A stretch of 9,069 nt of DNA. It comes from Vulcanisaeta sp. MG_3. GTDB taxonomy: Archaea; Thermoproteota; Thermoprotei; Thermoproteales; Thermocladiaceae. The stretch spans positions 1 to 9,069 of the forward strand of contig LOCH01000009.1 of the NCBI GenBank assembly GCA_001516765.1, written 5' to 3'. Under the pieces are notes generated by a model. The model made no database searches. It was not told where the DNA came from and saw only the letters and a list, made by a program, of their open reading frames with translations. Shown here in pieces: positions 1 through 6,555 of the stretch; within the stretch, counting starts at the first letter, position 1, and each line of letters begins with the position of its first letter. The translations under genes were made by a program, and so were the position numbers.

Positions 1-747
1 GGATATTGCGGTTAATAAGCCGGTTAATGTAATGAATATGGCCCTTGAAAACCCTGGATTAACACCACCTGCCTGGGCAACCTCATCGCTCATCATCAAT
101 AGATTCACCTCACGGGCACTAACTATTATGTACGTCATGGTCGGTAAACTGACGCAAGCCATTGCCAAATCCTCATTCCAGTTAATACCACTGACTGTGC
201 CAAAGAGTAGGTAGACGATGGCTGGTAATGTCGGTATTATCGTTAGTAAGTATGTGTCAATCATCATCACAATTGATGAGAACATTATGGAGACTCCAAT
301 ACCGGCAAGTACGAGCGATAACCAACCACCCCTACCGAAGGTTAGAACGAGGGCTATGGCAACCATTGCACCAATGAAGGAGGACACGGGCATCAGCACG
401 ATCGAGAATGAACTTCCAATCCTGGAGGTAATGCTGATTAAAAGTCCAATTAGGGCGCCAAGTAAGGCACCTGAGGCTGTGCCCGTGACGTACGGTTCAG
501 CGAGTGGGTTCCTGAATAGTGATTGCATTACGGCACCAGCCACGGATAGGTTCGCGCCAACCACGATGCAGGCTAGTAACTCGGGTAGTCTTATGTCCAG
601 GATTATAACCCTATAGACTTGGGGTGGGTCAAGTAGTTTATTCACTGGTATTATAACCTCGCCAACCATTATGTTCAGGATTATGCCCAGGAGTAGTAAT
701 GGTATGAAGATCCAGAGGTATTTGATGAGGGATTTGTTGTGCGTGAA
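1..747 (-). CDS. ABC importer permease, BtuC/FecCD type (partial; C-terminus beyond the left edge)
   Basis: Integral membrane permease of an importer for iron chelates, corrinoids or a related ligand. The frame reads leftward from just after two tandem TGA codons (753-748) and is open to the window edge, giving about 249 residues of an expected 320-350. The family fingerprint is clear: a first hydrophobic helix (YLWIFIPLLLLGIILNI, about residues 10-26 of the open frame), then DIRLPELLACIVVGANLSV, then AGAVMQSLFRNPLAEPYVTG, followed by several glycine-rich membrane helices. It directly follows the solute-binding protein gene in the same frame, so it is the second gene of an importer operon. 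The ATPase is not seen and is expected to the left. Oddity: no ATG, GTG or TTG occurs in frame before ATG at 669-667, which lies after helix 1. The true start is therefore unresolved; 747 is the limit of the open frame, not an asserted start. Family is confident; substrate is unknown. Confidence 0.9.
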
Positions 748-750
748 TCA

Positions 751-1815
751 TCACCCACTTAACGTCAAGTTTAGGTTAGGTTTCACATACTCCATAACCC
801 ACTGGGAACTTATGTAATGGGGGATCTCCGTGGAGTTAAGCCCAAAGGAGCTTGGATGTAGTATCATTGCCAGAAGCAGTGCGCCATAGACAGACAGGGG
901 TCCAGGTTCCTCGATGAGGCTTTGGGCTAGGTTGCCCAATATGTAAACATGCCCTTCCTTAACCGCATTCGTGGTGTTAATCCCGGGTATTGAGAGTATC
1001 GCCTGCAGGGTAGTGCTATAGTTACCCATGAAATCATCAGCAATTATGTAGTCCGGGTTAGCAATTATTAATTGGGTTGGAGTTATGGTTGGGTACATGC
1101 CAGTAAATGGGTCATAACCACCCGCAACGGTTATGTAGTAACCAATGAATGATGAGTTGCCGGCCACATATATTGGGTTATACCAACTTAGATAGGCCAC
1201 GGTGACGGGTTGGGCATTGGTTACATGGCTTCTCACATAATTGAGTATATCACCCATCCTACCCACAACCAACTCACCCCTACTCGTAACACCCAGGGCC
1301 TTAGCCACGAGCATCACGTCATTGTAGATGCCCGTCACGTTGGTGTTGTCGGTACCTCCTATGAAGATCACAGCTATGCCACTATCAGCCAGCGTCCCTG
1401 TGTCCTCAACGAACTGGTAATTAAACCCAGCGTCTGCGCAGATGAGTGATGGATGGGCAAGTAGTATTGGCTCTAATGGCGGTGTTGGGTATATGCTACT
1501 TATTATTGTGGCATTACTCGGTACAGTCACACCCAGGTAGTTAAGTAGTTGCTTTGAGTATATGTCTAGGAGGACGACCTTATTACCAAGACCTAACACA
1601 TACACTATCTGGGCGCAGTCAGGACTTACTATGCCTATTGTACTCGGTTGAGACTGTATCGTGACATTACGCCCAAGGTAATCAATAATCGATAAGGGAT
1701 AATGAGGACTTTGTGGCTTATGCGCCATTTGAACTAGGTAGTACGTTACGGCTACTATCACGACTATTGCTAAGACCGCGCCGACTATGGCGGCCTTCGA
1801 AATTCCACTCGACAT
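751..1815 (-). CDS. ABC importer solute-binding protein, BtuF/FhuD (TroA-like, helical backbone) class
   Basis: Extracellular ligand-capture protein of an importer, 354 residues. Residues 8-29 form an N-terminal hydrophobic helix (AAIVGAVLAIVVIVAVTYYL) with little charge before it and no lipobox cysteine, so it probably acts as a membrane anchor on the outer face. The class signature follows: SIIDYLGRNVTIQSQPSTIG (42-61), then SPDCAQIVYVLGLGNKVVLL, then the ANPDYIIADD segment (252-261) near the second lobe. Eight N-x-S/T sequons (N50, N101, N159, N220, N265, N280, N327, N349) fit a glycosylated archaeal surface protein. Start ATG at 1815 is supported by a TATA box about 26 bp upstream, giving a leaderless message. 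It is followed immediately by the permease. The ligand (ferric chelate, cobalamin, heme or other) cannot be told from sequence alone. Confidence 0.88.
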   Translation of the reverse strand: MSSGISKAAIVGAVLAIVVIVAVTYYLVQMAHKPQSPHYPLSIIDYLGRNVTIQSQPSTIGIVSPDCAQIVYVLGLGNKVVLLDIYSKQLLNYLGVTVPSNATIISSIYPTPPLEPILLAHPSLICADAGFNYQFVEDTGTLADSGIAVIFIGGTDNTNVTGIYNDVMLVAKALGVTSRGELVVGRMGDILNYVRSHVTNAQPVTVAYLSWYNPIYVAGNSSFIGYYITVAGGYDPFTGMYPTITPTQLIIANPDYIIADDFMGNYSTTLQAILSIPGINTTNAVKEGHVYILGNLAQSLIEEPGPLSVYGALLLAMILHPSSFGLNSTEIPHYISSQWVMEYVKPNLNLTLSG

Positions 1816-1836
1816 ACGGTGGTAGGATTCATATCC

Positions 1837-1846
1837 TATTTATAAA
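1837..1846 (-). promoter_or_regulatory. TATA box of the solute-binding protein / permease operon
   Basis: On the minus strand the box reads TTTATAAATA, with an A-rich BRE-like stretch (GAAAATG) just upstream. Its centre lies about 26 bp before the ATG at 1815, so transcription should begin at or next to the start codon, giving a leaderless message. The 70-bp gap 1816-1885 holds nothing else I can recognise except room for the terminator of the transpeptidase gene. Confidence 0.75.
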
Positions 1847-1885
1847 CATTTTCTACCACGAAAACCAACAGGCAAACCATAATTA

Positions 1886-3442
1886 TCACTGACCGAGTGC
1901 CAGCCCATCACCTCTAATATCAGCATGAAGGAGTCTTCTTCCATCATCCATGAAGGCTAGTATACTCGCCACACCAGTACTGCCTGGGTACCTAACGACT
2001 TGGTGGGGCTCTGTTAGTCCCGCAACCTCAAAGCCATCCTCAATTATTAAGGACTTCCTATCCCATAGGAATCTCGGCGCATCTATCGCCTCAACAGGGC
2101 TTAATCCGTAATCAACCATGTTCGTAATAAACAATGTGTGTTGTTGTGGTCTAAAGTGGGCGCCTGATGTACCAAGTGCATACTTCGGTTCCTCCTCCTT
2201 GGTGATTATCACCGTGCTGAGTGTGTGTAATGGTCTCTTCCTAGGCATGAGGATGTTTGGTCCATCCATTGAGAAGTCCGATGCCCTGTTGTTGAGGGTT
2301 ATGCCATACCTTGGCTCGGTAATTAGTGATCCGAAGTGATGATAGAGGCTTTGGATTGCGCTGACTATGTTCCCTTCCTTATCAACAACCACGAAATACG
2401 TCGTATCTCCAGATCCACGTAATTGGGTCCTAGACCTGGTGCTATATTCGGAAAGTAGGAAGCCAACATCGAGTAGCTTATTCACAGGCACCTCGACGAA
2501 CCTTGGATCACCAACATACTTATCCCTTAGCTCATACGCAATCCTGTAAACCCCTAGGTAAGTCTCTATCCTCCTGCGTGAGAAGACCTCGCCTGCGTCC
2601 TTTATGGTCTCGAGGATCTTGAGTATCATCAATGTCGTTATTCCCTGGGTGTTCGGTGGTGACTCGTAGATCGTGAAGCCCCTATACTCCGCACTCAGTG
2701 GGTCGCGCCACTCGGGTTCGTACTCCCTCAAGTCGTCCATCTCCATAACACCACCCATTGATTGCACGTACTCAACCAATGCCTGACCAACCTCTCCCCT
2801 GTACAGTATGTCTGGACCATGCTCCATCACCAACTCGAGGGTTTTCGTTAACGGCTCTATCCTAATTAGGCTCCAGGGTCTCGGAGTTAGTGGGTATGTC
2901 CTCCTAAAGCCCTCGTTATCCTTCACCTCACCAATCACGGCATTAATAGCCCTGGTGAAGCTGGGACTTGCTGGGAATCCCTTCCTGGCGGTCTCTACGA
3001 CAGGCCTAACCAATGAAGCCCACTCGGCACTACCAAACCTTCTCCACAGTGCATGAAGACCAGCCAGTAGCCCTGGGACGACTGGTGATAATGGGCCCTT
3101 CAAAGGCACGGCACTCAATCCACGCTGGGCCAGTAACTCCTTACTTAACCTCCTTGGCGCCCAACCGCTGGCATTTAGGAAGTAGACCCTGCCATCCTTG
3201 GCTGAATAAACCATGGCGAAGAAATCCCCGCCCAAACCACCGAGGTGCGGTTGCGTTAGTGCGAGGGCTAGGGATGTGGTTATTGCAGCGTCTATTGCGT
3301 TACCGCCTAGGTTTAATACATCGACGCCTAGCCTACTCGCAACAGGGTGTTCTGAGGAAACACCACCTAGTTCTGTTATCCAGGGGGGTTTAACCGCACC
3401 ACCTGACTTCACGGATATTGGTAATGACACAGCAACCTGCAA
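1886..3442 (-). CDS. ggt: gamma-glutamyltranspeptidase family protein (Ntn hydrolase)
   Basis: Self-processing N-terminal-nucleophile hydrolase of the GGT/cephalosporin-acylase family, which cleaves gamma-glutamyl bonds (glutathione, gamma-glutamyl amides) or related amides. It has 518 residues and no signal peptide, so it is probably cytoplasmic. Visible motifs: LGGNAIDAAITTSLALAL (45-62), HLGGLGGDFFAMVY (66-79), SPPNTQGITTLMIL (261-274), and the processing site GSGDTTYFVVVD (343-354) with T347 as predicted nucleophile and new N-terminus of the small subunit. ITLNNRASDFS (381-391) follows. Compared with the textbook enzyme, the TTH triad reads TTY and the oxyanion loop usually written GSPGG reads GTSGAH (424-429), so substrate may differ. 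The start is uncertain: TTG at 3442 has a weak AAGG motif 6 nt upstream, while GTG at 3430 sits about 23 bp from a TTTAA box. It lies upstream of the importer genes on the same strand, but those have their own promoter. Confidence 0.88.
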   Translation of the reverse strand: MQVAVSLPISVKSGGAVKPPWITELGGVSSEHPVASRLGVDVLNLGGNAIDAAITTSLALALTQPHLGGLGGDFFAMVYSAKDGRVYFLNASGWAPRRLSKELLAQRGLSAVPLKGPLSPVVPGLLAGLHALWRRFGSAEWASLVRPVVETARKGFPASPSFTRAINAVIGEVKDNEGFRRTYPLTPRPWSLIRIEPLTKTLELVMEHGPDILYRGEVGQALVEYVQSMGGVMEMDDLREYEPEWRDPLSAEYRGFTIYESPPNTQGITTLMILKILETIKDAGEVFSRRRIETYLGVYRIAYELRDKYVGDPRFVEVPVNKLLDVGFLLSEYSTRSRTQLRGSGDTTYFVVVDKEGNIVSAIQSLYHHFGSLITEPRYGITLNNRASDFSMDGPNILMPRKRPLHTLSTVIITKEEEPKYALGTSGAHFRPQQHTLFITNMVDYGLSPVEAIDAPRFLWDRKSLIIEDGFEVAGLTEPHQVVRYPGSTGVASILAFMDDGRRLLHADIRGDGLALGQ

Positions 3443-3543
3443 ATCTAGCCTTAAAGAGTATTGCGCAGAAAAATAGTTAGTGCGCTCAAGGAATCATTTA
3501 AATTATAGATAACAAATTAATTTAACACTAAAGGAGATAAACC
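3443..3543. promoter_or_regulatory. divergent promoter region between ggt and the HEFLH protein gene
   Basis: This A/T-rich 101-bp gap separates divergent genes. For the plus-strand gene, TTTAAATTA at 3497-3505 is the best TATA box and predicts a start near 3527, leaving a short leader that carries a Shine-Dalgarno sequence (GGAG, 3533-3536) 7 nt before ATG 3544. For the minus-strand gene the box is unclear: candidates are CTTTAAGG (3449-3456), TATTTTT (3469-3475), or the palindromic TTTAAA at 3497-3502, which could be read in both directions. Confidence 0.55.
3533..3536 (+). promoter_or_regulatory. Shine-Dalgarno site of the HEFLH protein gene
   Basis: AAGGAGATAA precedes ATG 3544 with 7 nt between GGAG and the start codon. 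It complements the archaeal 16S 3' end and fixes the start. This gene therefore appears to be leadered, unlike several neighbours whose TATA box sits only about 25 bp from the start codon. Confidence 0.65.
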
Positions 3544-4452
3544 ATGGACACCGAGGCCCAGTGGACCTACATAGGGAGTATCACAACCCCCGTTGGGTTC
3601 ACCAGATTTTCATTATTCAACAAACATGGTGCGAAACTTAGAGCGGCATTGATCATGCTTAATGCAATCCTTGACTTCCTAGGATCTGGGGTATTGGATA
3701 TGGTACCCATGGGTCCCGAGAGGGAGTTGATAAACAGGGATACCGAGAAGTCCCTCAGGGATTACTTTGATGTTGATAAGAACGTAGTGATACAGAGGCT
3801 CGGTCGAGATAGCATTATCACGTTAAGGGTGAACCCATCACTCATGGTGAGGATGCTAATGTCGTGTAATGGCAATTGTAAATGCTACGTCGATGATGTA
3901 ATAACAAAGGCTAAGGGTAATATTACGAAGTACCGTGACATGGTAATGAACGCGTTATCTAGGTTAGGAAGGATATTCAATATCGAGACACCTAGGGTAC
4001 TGCTTACGCACAATCCCACGGTCTTTGGGAAAATCATGCTGATGGGGAGAGAGGAGGTCATCACACTATCAGTGTGGGATATACTCAGGGCTCAGGTTTT
4101 CATTGGTGGTGAACCAACAGTTGATGGCATAAGTGACATAATTGATACCGTGGTTCACGAGTTCCTGCATTACCTGCTTGATAAGCGATACTTAATACCA
4201 GCAGCGTTTATTGAGATGACGAAGAGGATACCCAGTGTTTTTGATGATGGTATTGTCCATGAGTTAATAACGTGGACATTAACACCTAGCGTAAGCCGTT
4301 ATGTCGCCCAATGCATTAAATATGGGAATGCGAACAAGGTTAATATCATCGATACCTACCTAATTAAGTATCCTGTTAAGAGGAGACACGTGATTGCTGC
4401 CAGGAAGGTAATAAATGAGTTAGTGAGTTTCCTAGATGGAAGTTGTGGATGA
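3544..4452 (+). CDS. uncharacterised protein with a zincin (HEFLH) metalloprotease motif
   Basis: I do not recognise a named family for this 302-residue protein. The clear feature is a zinc-protease motif in a helix, IIDTVVHEFLHYLLDKR (199-215), where H205 and H209 would bind zinc and E206 would be the catalytic base. DDGIVHELITW (234-244), 30 residues later, offers E240 (or H239) as a possible third ligand, which would suit a gluzincin layout; that is inference. A cysteine cluster CNGNCKC (C108, C112, C114), plus C257 and C301, may bind a second metal or form disulfides. There is no signal peptide or strong membrane helix, so it is probably cytoplasmic. It is flanked by separately promoted genes, with ggt divergent and the flavoprotein 46 bp downstream, so context does not assign a role. 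The zincin fold is likely; proteolytic activity is unproven. Confidence 0.75.
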   Translation: MDTEAQWTYIGSITTPVGFTRFSLFNKHGAKLRAALIMLNAILDFLGSGVLDMVPMGPERELINRDTEKSLRDYFDVDKNVVIQRLGRDSIITLRVNPSLMVRMLMSCNGNCKCYVDDVITKAKGNITKYRDMVMNALSRLGRIFNIETPRVLLTHNPTVFGKIMLMGREEVITLSVWDILRAQVFIGGEPTVDGISDIIDTVVHEFLHYLLDKRYLIPAAFIEMTKRIPSVFDDGIVHELITWTLTPSVSRYVAQCIKYGNANKVNIIDTYLIKYPVKRRHVIAARKVINELVSFLDGSCG

Positions 4453-4465
4453 ATTTCACGGAAAA

Positions 4466-4476
4466 ATTAATTAATA
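4466..4476 (+). promoter_or_regulatory. TATA box of the CoA-disulfide-reductase-like gene
   Basis: ATTAATTAATA, preceded by a purine-rich BRE-like GGAAAA, has its centre about 28 bp before ATG 4499. This predicts a leaderless or nearly leaderless message separate from the upstream gene. No Shine-Dalgarno sequence is visible in the 20 nt before the start codon. Confidence 0.65.
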
Positions 4477-4498
4477 CATTGTAGAGACATAATGCAAT

Positions 4499-5851
4499 AT
4501 GGGTAAGAGGGTCGTAATAATAGGTGGAGGTGCGGCGGGTGCTTCAGCCGCCGCCAGGGCTAGGAGACTCGATCCAGAGGCTGAGATTATCATGATAGAT
4601 AAGGGTCCGTTCATAAGCCATGCGCCCTGTGGGATACCTTACTACGTGGGTGGCGTTGTTAAGGATGCCCATGAACTAGCCATATACTCACCTGAGGAGT
4701 TTGCTAAGGAGAGGAGGATAATCGTTAAGATAAATGCCGAGGCCTTTGATATAGATACTAAGAATCAGGTTGTCCTAGTCAGGGAGGGTGGTGAGGTTGT
4801 TAAGTATCAATGGGATGTGCTCATAATAGCCACGGGAGCTAAACCCATAACCCTCCCCGTGGAAGGTCATGACCTAAATGGAATATTAACACTCAGACTT
4901 CCACATGAGGCACCGATGCTTAGGGAGGAGGTTGAGAGGGCTAGTACTGTTGCCGTTGTTGGGGGTGGCTACATAGGCCTTGAAATGGCTGAGGCTCTCA
5001 GGGACCTTGGTAAGAAGGTCCTGCTCTTCGAAATGATGCCTCATGTACTGCCGACAACGTTTGATGAGGACATGGCTAAGTTAATCCATGATGAGTTGGT
5101 TAAGAATGGGGTTGAACTGCACCTAAATGAGAGGGTTGTTGGGTTTAAGGGTGTTAATGGGCATGTGAATAAGGTAATTACCGAGAAGGGTGAGTACACC
5201 GTAGATAAGGTGGTGATGGGCGTCGGCGTCAGACCTGACACAGAGCTTGCCGAAAAAGCTGGCGTTAAGCTCGGCGAGACGAAGGCGGTCTGGGTTAATG
5301 AGTACATGGAGACCTCGGTTCCAAACATATACGCTGCAGGCGATGTTGCTGAGACGTGGAGCCTAATAACTGGTAAAAGGATGTACGTGGCACTAGCCCC
5401 ACCAGCGAATAAAATGGGTCAAGTGGCTGGGGCAAACGCCGTTAAGGGCAGGTTTTTAAAATTCCCTGGCGTACTTGGCACGGCTATAACTAAGGTCTTC
5501 AATCTATACGTGGCCAGAACAGGTCTTACGGAGAGGCAGGCTAGGGAGGAGGGGTTCAAACCGGTATCGGCAACCATAAGGGCCAGGACAACGGCGCACT
5601 ACTATCCGGGTGGCGTCCAGGTGAACATTAAGATGATTGCAGATGAACAAAGCGGCAGGATACTTGGTGTACAAATAGTAGGCCCTGACAAAATAGTTGC
5701 CGGCTACATAGACACTGCAGCGGCTCTGATAGGTAGGGGTGCAACGATAGATGATGTGTTCTTTGCCGACCTATCATATGCACCACCGACAGCCCCTGTC
5801 TGGCACCCATTAATTACGGCAGTGAGGGTTCTATCTAAGGGCAAGTATTGA
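4499..5851 (+). CDS. FAD-dependent CoA-disulfide reductase / NAD(P)H oxidase-type oxidoreductase
   Basis: Flavoprotein of the pyridine-nucleotide disulfide oxidoreductase superfamily, single-cysteine subgroup (CoA disulfide reductase, NADH oxidase, NADH peroxidase, polysulfide reductase), 450 residues and full length. Domains in order: FAD-binding Rossmann fold with VVIIGGGAAGASAA (5-18); redox-active C44 in FISHAPCGIPYYVGG; NAD(P)H fold with VAVVGGGYIGLEMAEAL (151-167); second FAD motif IYAAGDVAE (277-285); C-terminal dimerisation domain from about 327. That domain keeps a HYYPGG motif (Y368/Y369) and LSYAPPTAPVWHPL (425-438, Y427), resembling the tyrosines that assist in CoA disulfide reductases. 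E178 at the end of the second nucleotide-fold strand hints at NADH, but CoA reductases often accept NADPH. The likely role is reduction of CoA disulfides, oxygen or polysulfide in the cytoplasm. Start ATG 4499 is supported by the TATA box. The class is confident; the electron acceptor is not. Confidence 0.9.
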   Translation: MGKRVVIIGGGAAGASAAARARRLDPEAEIIMIDKGPFISHAPCGIPYYVGGVVKDAHELAIYSPEEFAKERRIIVKINAEAFDIDTKNQVVLVREGGEVVKYQWDVLIIATGAKPITLPVEGHDLNGILTLRLPHEAPMLREEVERASTVAVVGGGYIGLEMAEALRDLGKKVLLFEMMPHVLPTTFDEDMAKLIHDELVKNGVELHLNERVVGFKGVNGHVNKVITEKGEYTVDKVVMGVGVRPDTELAEKAGVKLGETKAVWVNEYMETSVPNIYAAGDVAETWSLITGKRMYVALAPPANKMGQVAGANAVKGRFLKFPGVLGTAITKVFNLYVARTGLTERQAREEGFKPVSATIRARTTAHYYPGGVQVNIKMIADEQSGRILGVQIVGPDKIVAGYIDTAAALIGRGATIDDVFFADLSYAPPTAPVWHPLITAVRVLSKGKY

Positions 5852-5974
5852 TGTTATAACGCAAAGAGATCAATCCTTAATTCCTAATCATAATCATAAT
5901 TTTATTTACAAAGTAAAATCAAACTTCCTAGAACGGAGTGCTATCATGATGAGAATAAGTCAATAAATGATCCG
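5852..5974. other. convergent intergenic region with terminator-like T-rich tract
   Basis: The two flanking genes converge here. The plus strand carries a T-rich stretch (AATTTTATTTA, about 5898-5908) that could end the flavoprotein message, overlapping a small palindrome TTTAC-AAA-GTAAA (5905-5917), too short and A/T-rich for a strong hairpin. A short repeat of ATCATA (5887-5898) precedes it. I see no open frame or RNA gene. Confidence 0.35.
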
Positions 5975-6517
5975 TTATTGCTGTGGGCTTTCCTTTTCAA
6001 TGCGCAAGTTTTTAATTACATTTGTGAGAAATTCTATCTCTGATATTGCATCAACCTGCTCGAGCTCCGTATCATCACGAGGGCACCTAAAGTCGTATTC
6101 ATAAGCCTCATCGAGCGTATACCCTCTAAAGCATGTTGGGCATATGTACAGTGTTGTCGTGCTTAGCGCATTCAGTCTATGCATTAATTTTGACGCTACA
6201 TTATTTATGTGCTGCACCAGGAATTTCCTAATGAATTCCTTATTCAGGAACCACTTGTATTCATACCTGTATTGATCCGTTGACTCCCTAACAAAACCCA
6301 CGAGACCGACCCTATGCATTGCATGTAAAGCCCTCCTGATCTCGGCAGCACTCACGCCGAGTATTAATGCCAGCGTTTCATCGGGTATTGTCTCATTCCT
6401 CTCGAATAACGCTCTCAGTATTTTCACAGCCAACTCCCCAGTCTCCTCGTCATACTCGAAGGACATCTTCCTGCGCACATACTCAAGGAATAACGAAGTC
6501 TCCAAATCCTCCTCCAT
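5975..6517 (-). CDS. tfe: transcription factor E, alpha subunit (TFE/TFIIE-alpha homologue)
   Basis: Basal transcription factor that joins the archaeal RNA polymerase pre-initiation complex with TBP and TFB, helps open the promoter and stabilises the bubble. The 180 residues fit the family. An N-terminal winged helix spans about 10-95, with helix-turn-helix EETGELAVKILRALFERN, TIPDETLALILGVSAAEIRR, and the wing around GLVGFVRE and YRYEYKWFLN. A helical linker follows (about 92-120), then a zinc ribbon (124-152): YICPTC (C126, C129) and DFRCPRDD (C145). The fourth usual cysteine is replaced, apparently by D148, so only three cysteine ligands are visible. Start ATG 6517 sits about 25 bp from a TATA-like box next to the hflX stop codon, so the gene is probably transcribed on its own. 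Family assignment is confident. Confidence 0.92.
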   Translation of the reverse strand: MEEDLETSLFLEYVRRKMSFEYDEETGELAVKILRALFERNETIPDETLALILGVSAAEIRRALHAMHRVGLVGFVRESTDQYRYEYKWFLNKEFIRKFLVQHINNVASKLMHRLNALSTTTLYICPTCFRGYTLDEAYEYDFRCPRDDTELEQVDAISEIEFLTNVIKNLRIEKESPQQ

Positions 6518-6537
6518 TAGGTATTTCTCGGCAAAAA

Positions 6538-6546
6538 TAATTATTT
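6538..6546 (-). promoter_or_regulatory. TATA-like box of tfe
   Basis: The minus strand reads AAATAATTA within a longer A/T run (6533-6551), centred about 25 bp before ATG 6517. It fills the 38-bp gap after the hflX stop codon and may double as T-rich termination signal for hflX. The spacing predicts a leaderless tfe message. Confidence 0.55.
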
Positions 6547-6555
6547 TATTTCTTA

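Noticed and set aside
32..616. Plus-strand open frames opposite the permease
   Set aside because: The minus-strand translation has strong FecCD family motifs throughout; the plus-strand frames are its shadows with no recognisable domain.
3013..3476. Overlapping plus-strand frames opposite the transpeptidase N-terminus
   Set aside because: Shadows of a conserved coding region, with composition unlike the real proteins here.
5041..5328. Minus-strand frame rich in Ser/Thr opposite the flavoprotein gene
   Set aside because: Antisense shadow of a well-supported oxidoreductase; no start signal or domain.
5905..5917. Palindrome TTTAC-AAA-GTAAA as a hairpin terminator
   Set aside because: Only five A/T-rich pairs; hairpins are not the usual archaeal termination signal, and such a match is expected by chance in A/T-rich gaps. 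The T-rich tract is noted instead.
5946..5952. ATGATGA resembling box C of a C/D guide RNA in the convergent gap
   Set aside because: No matching box D (CTGA) occurs within the usual 50-70 nt, and the inner C'/D' pair is absent.
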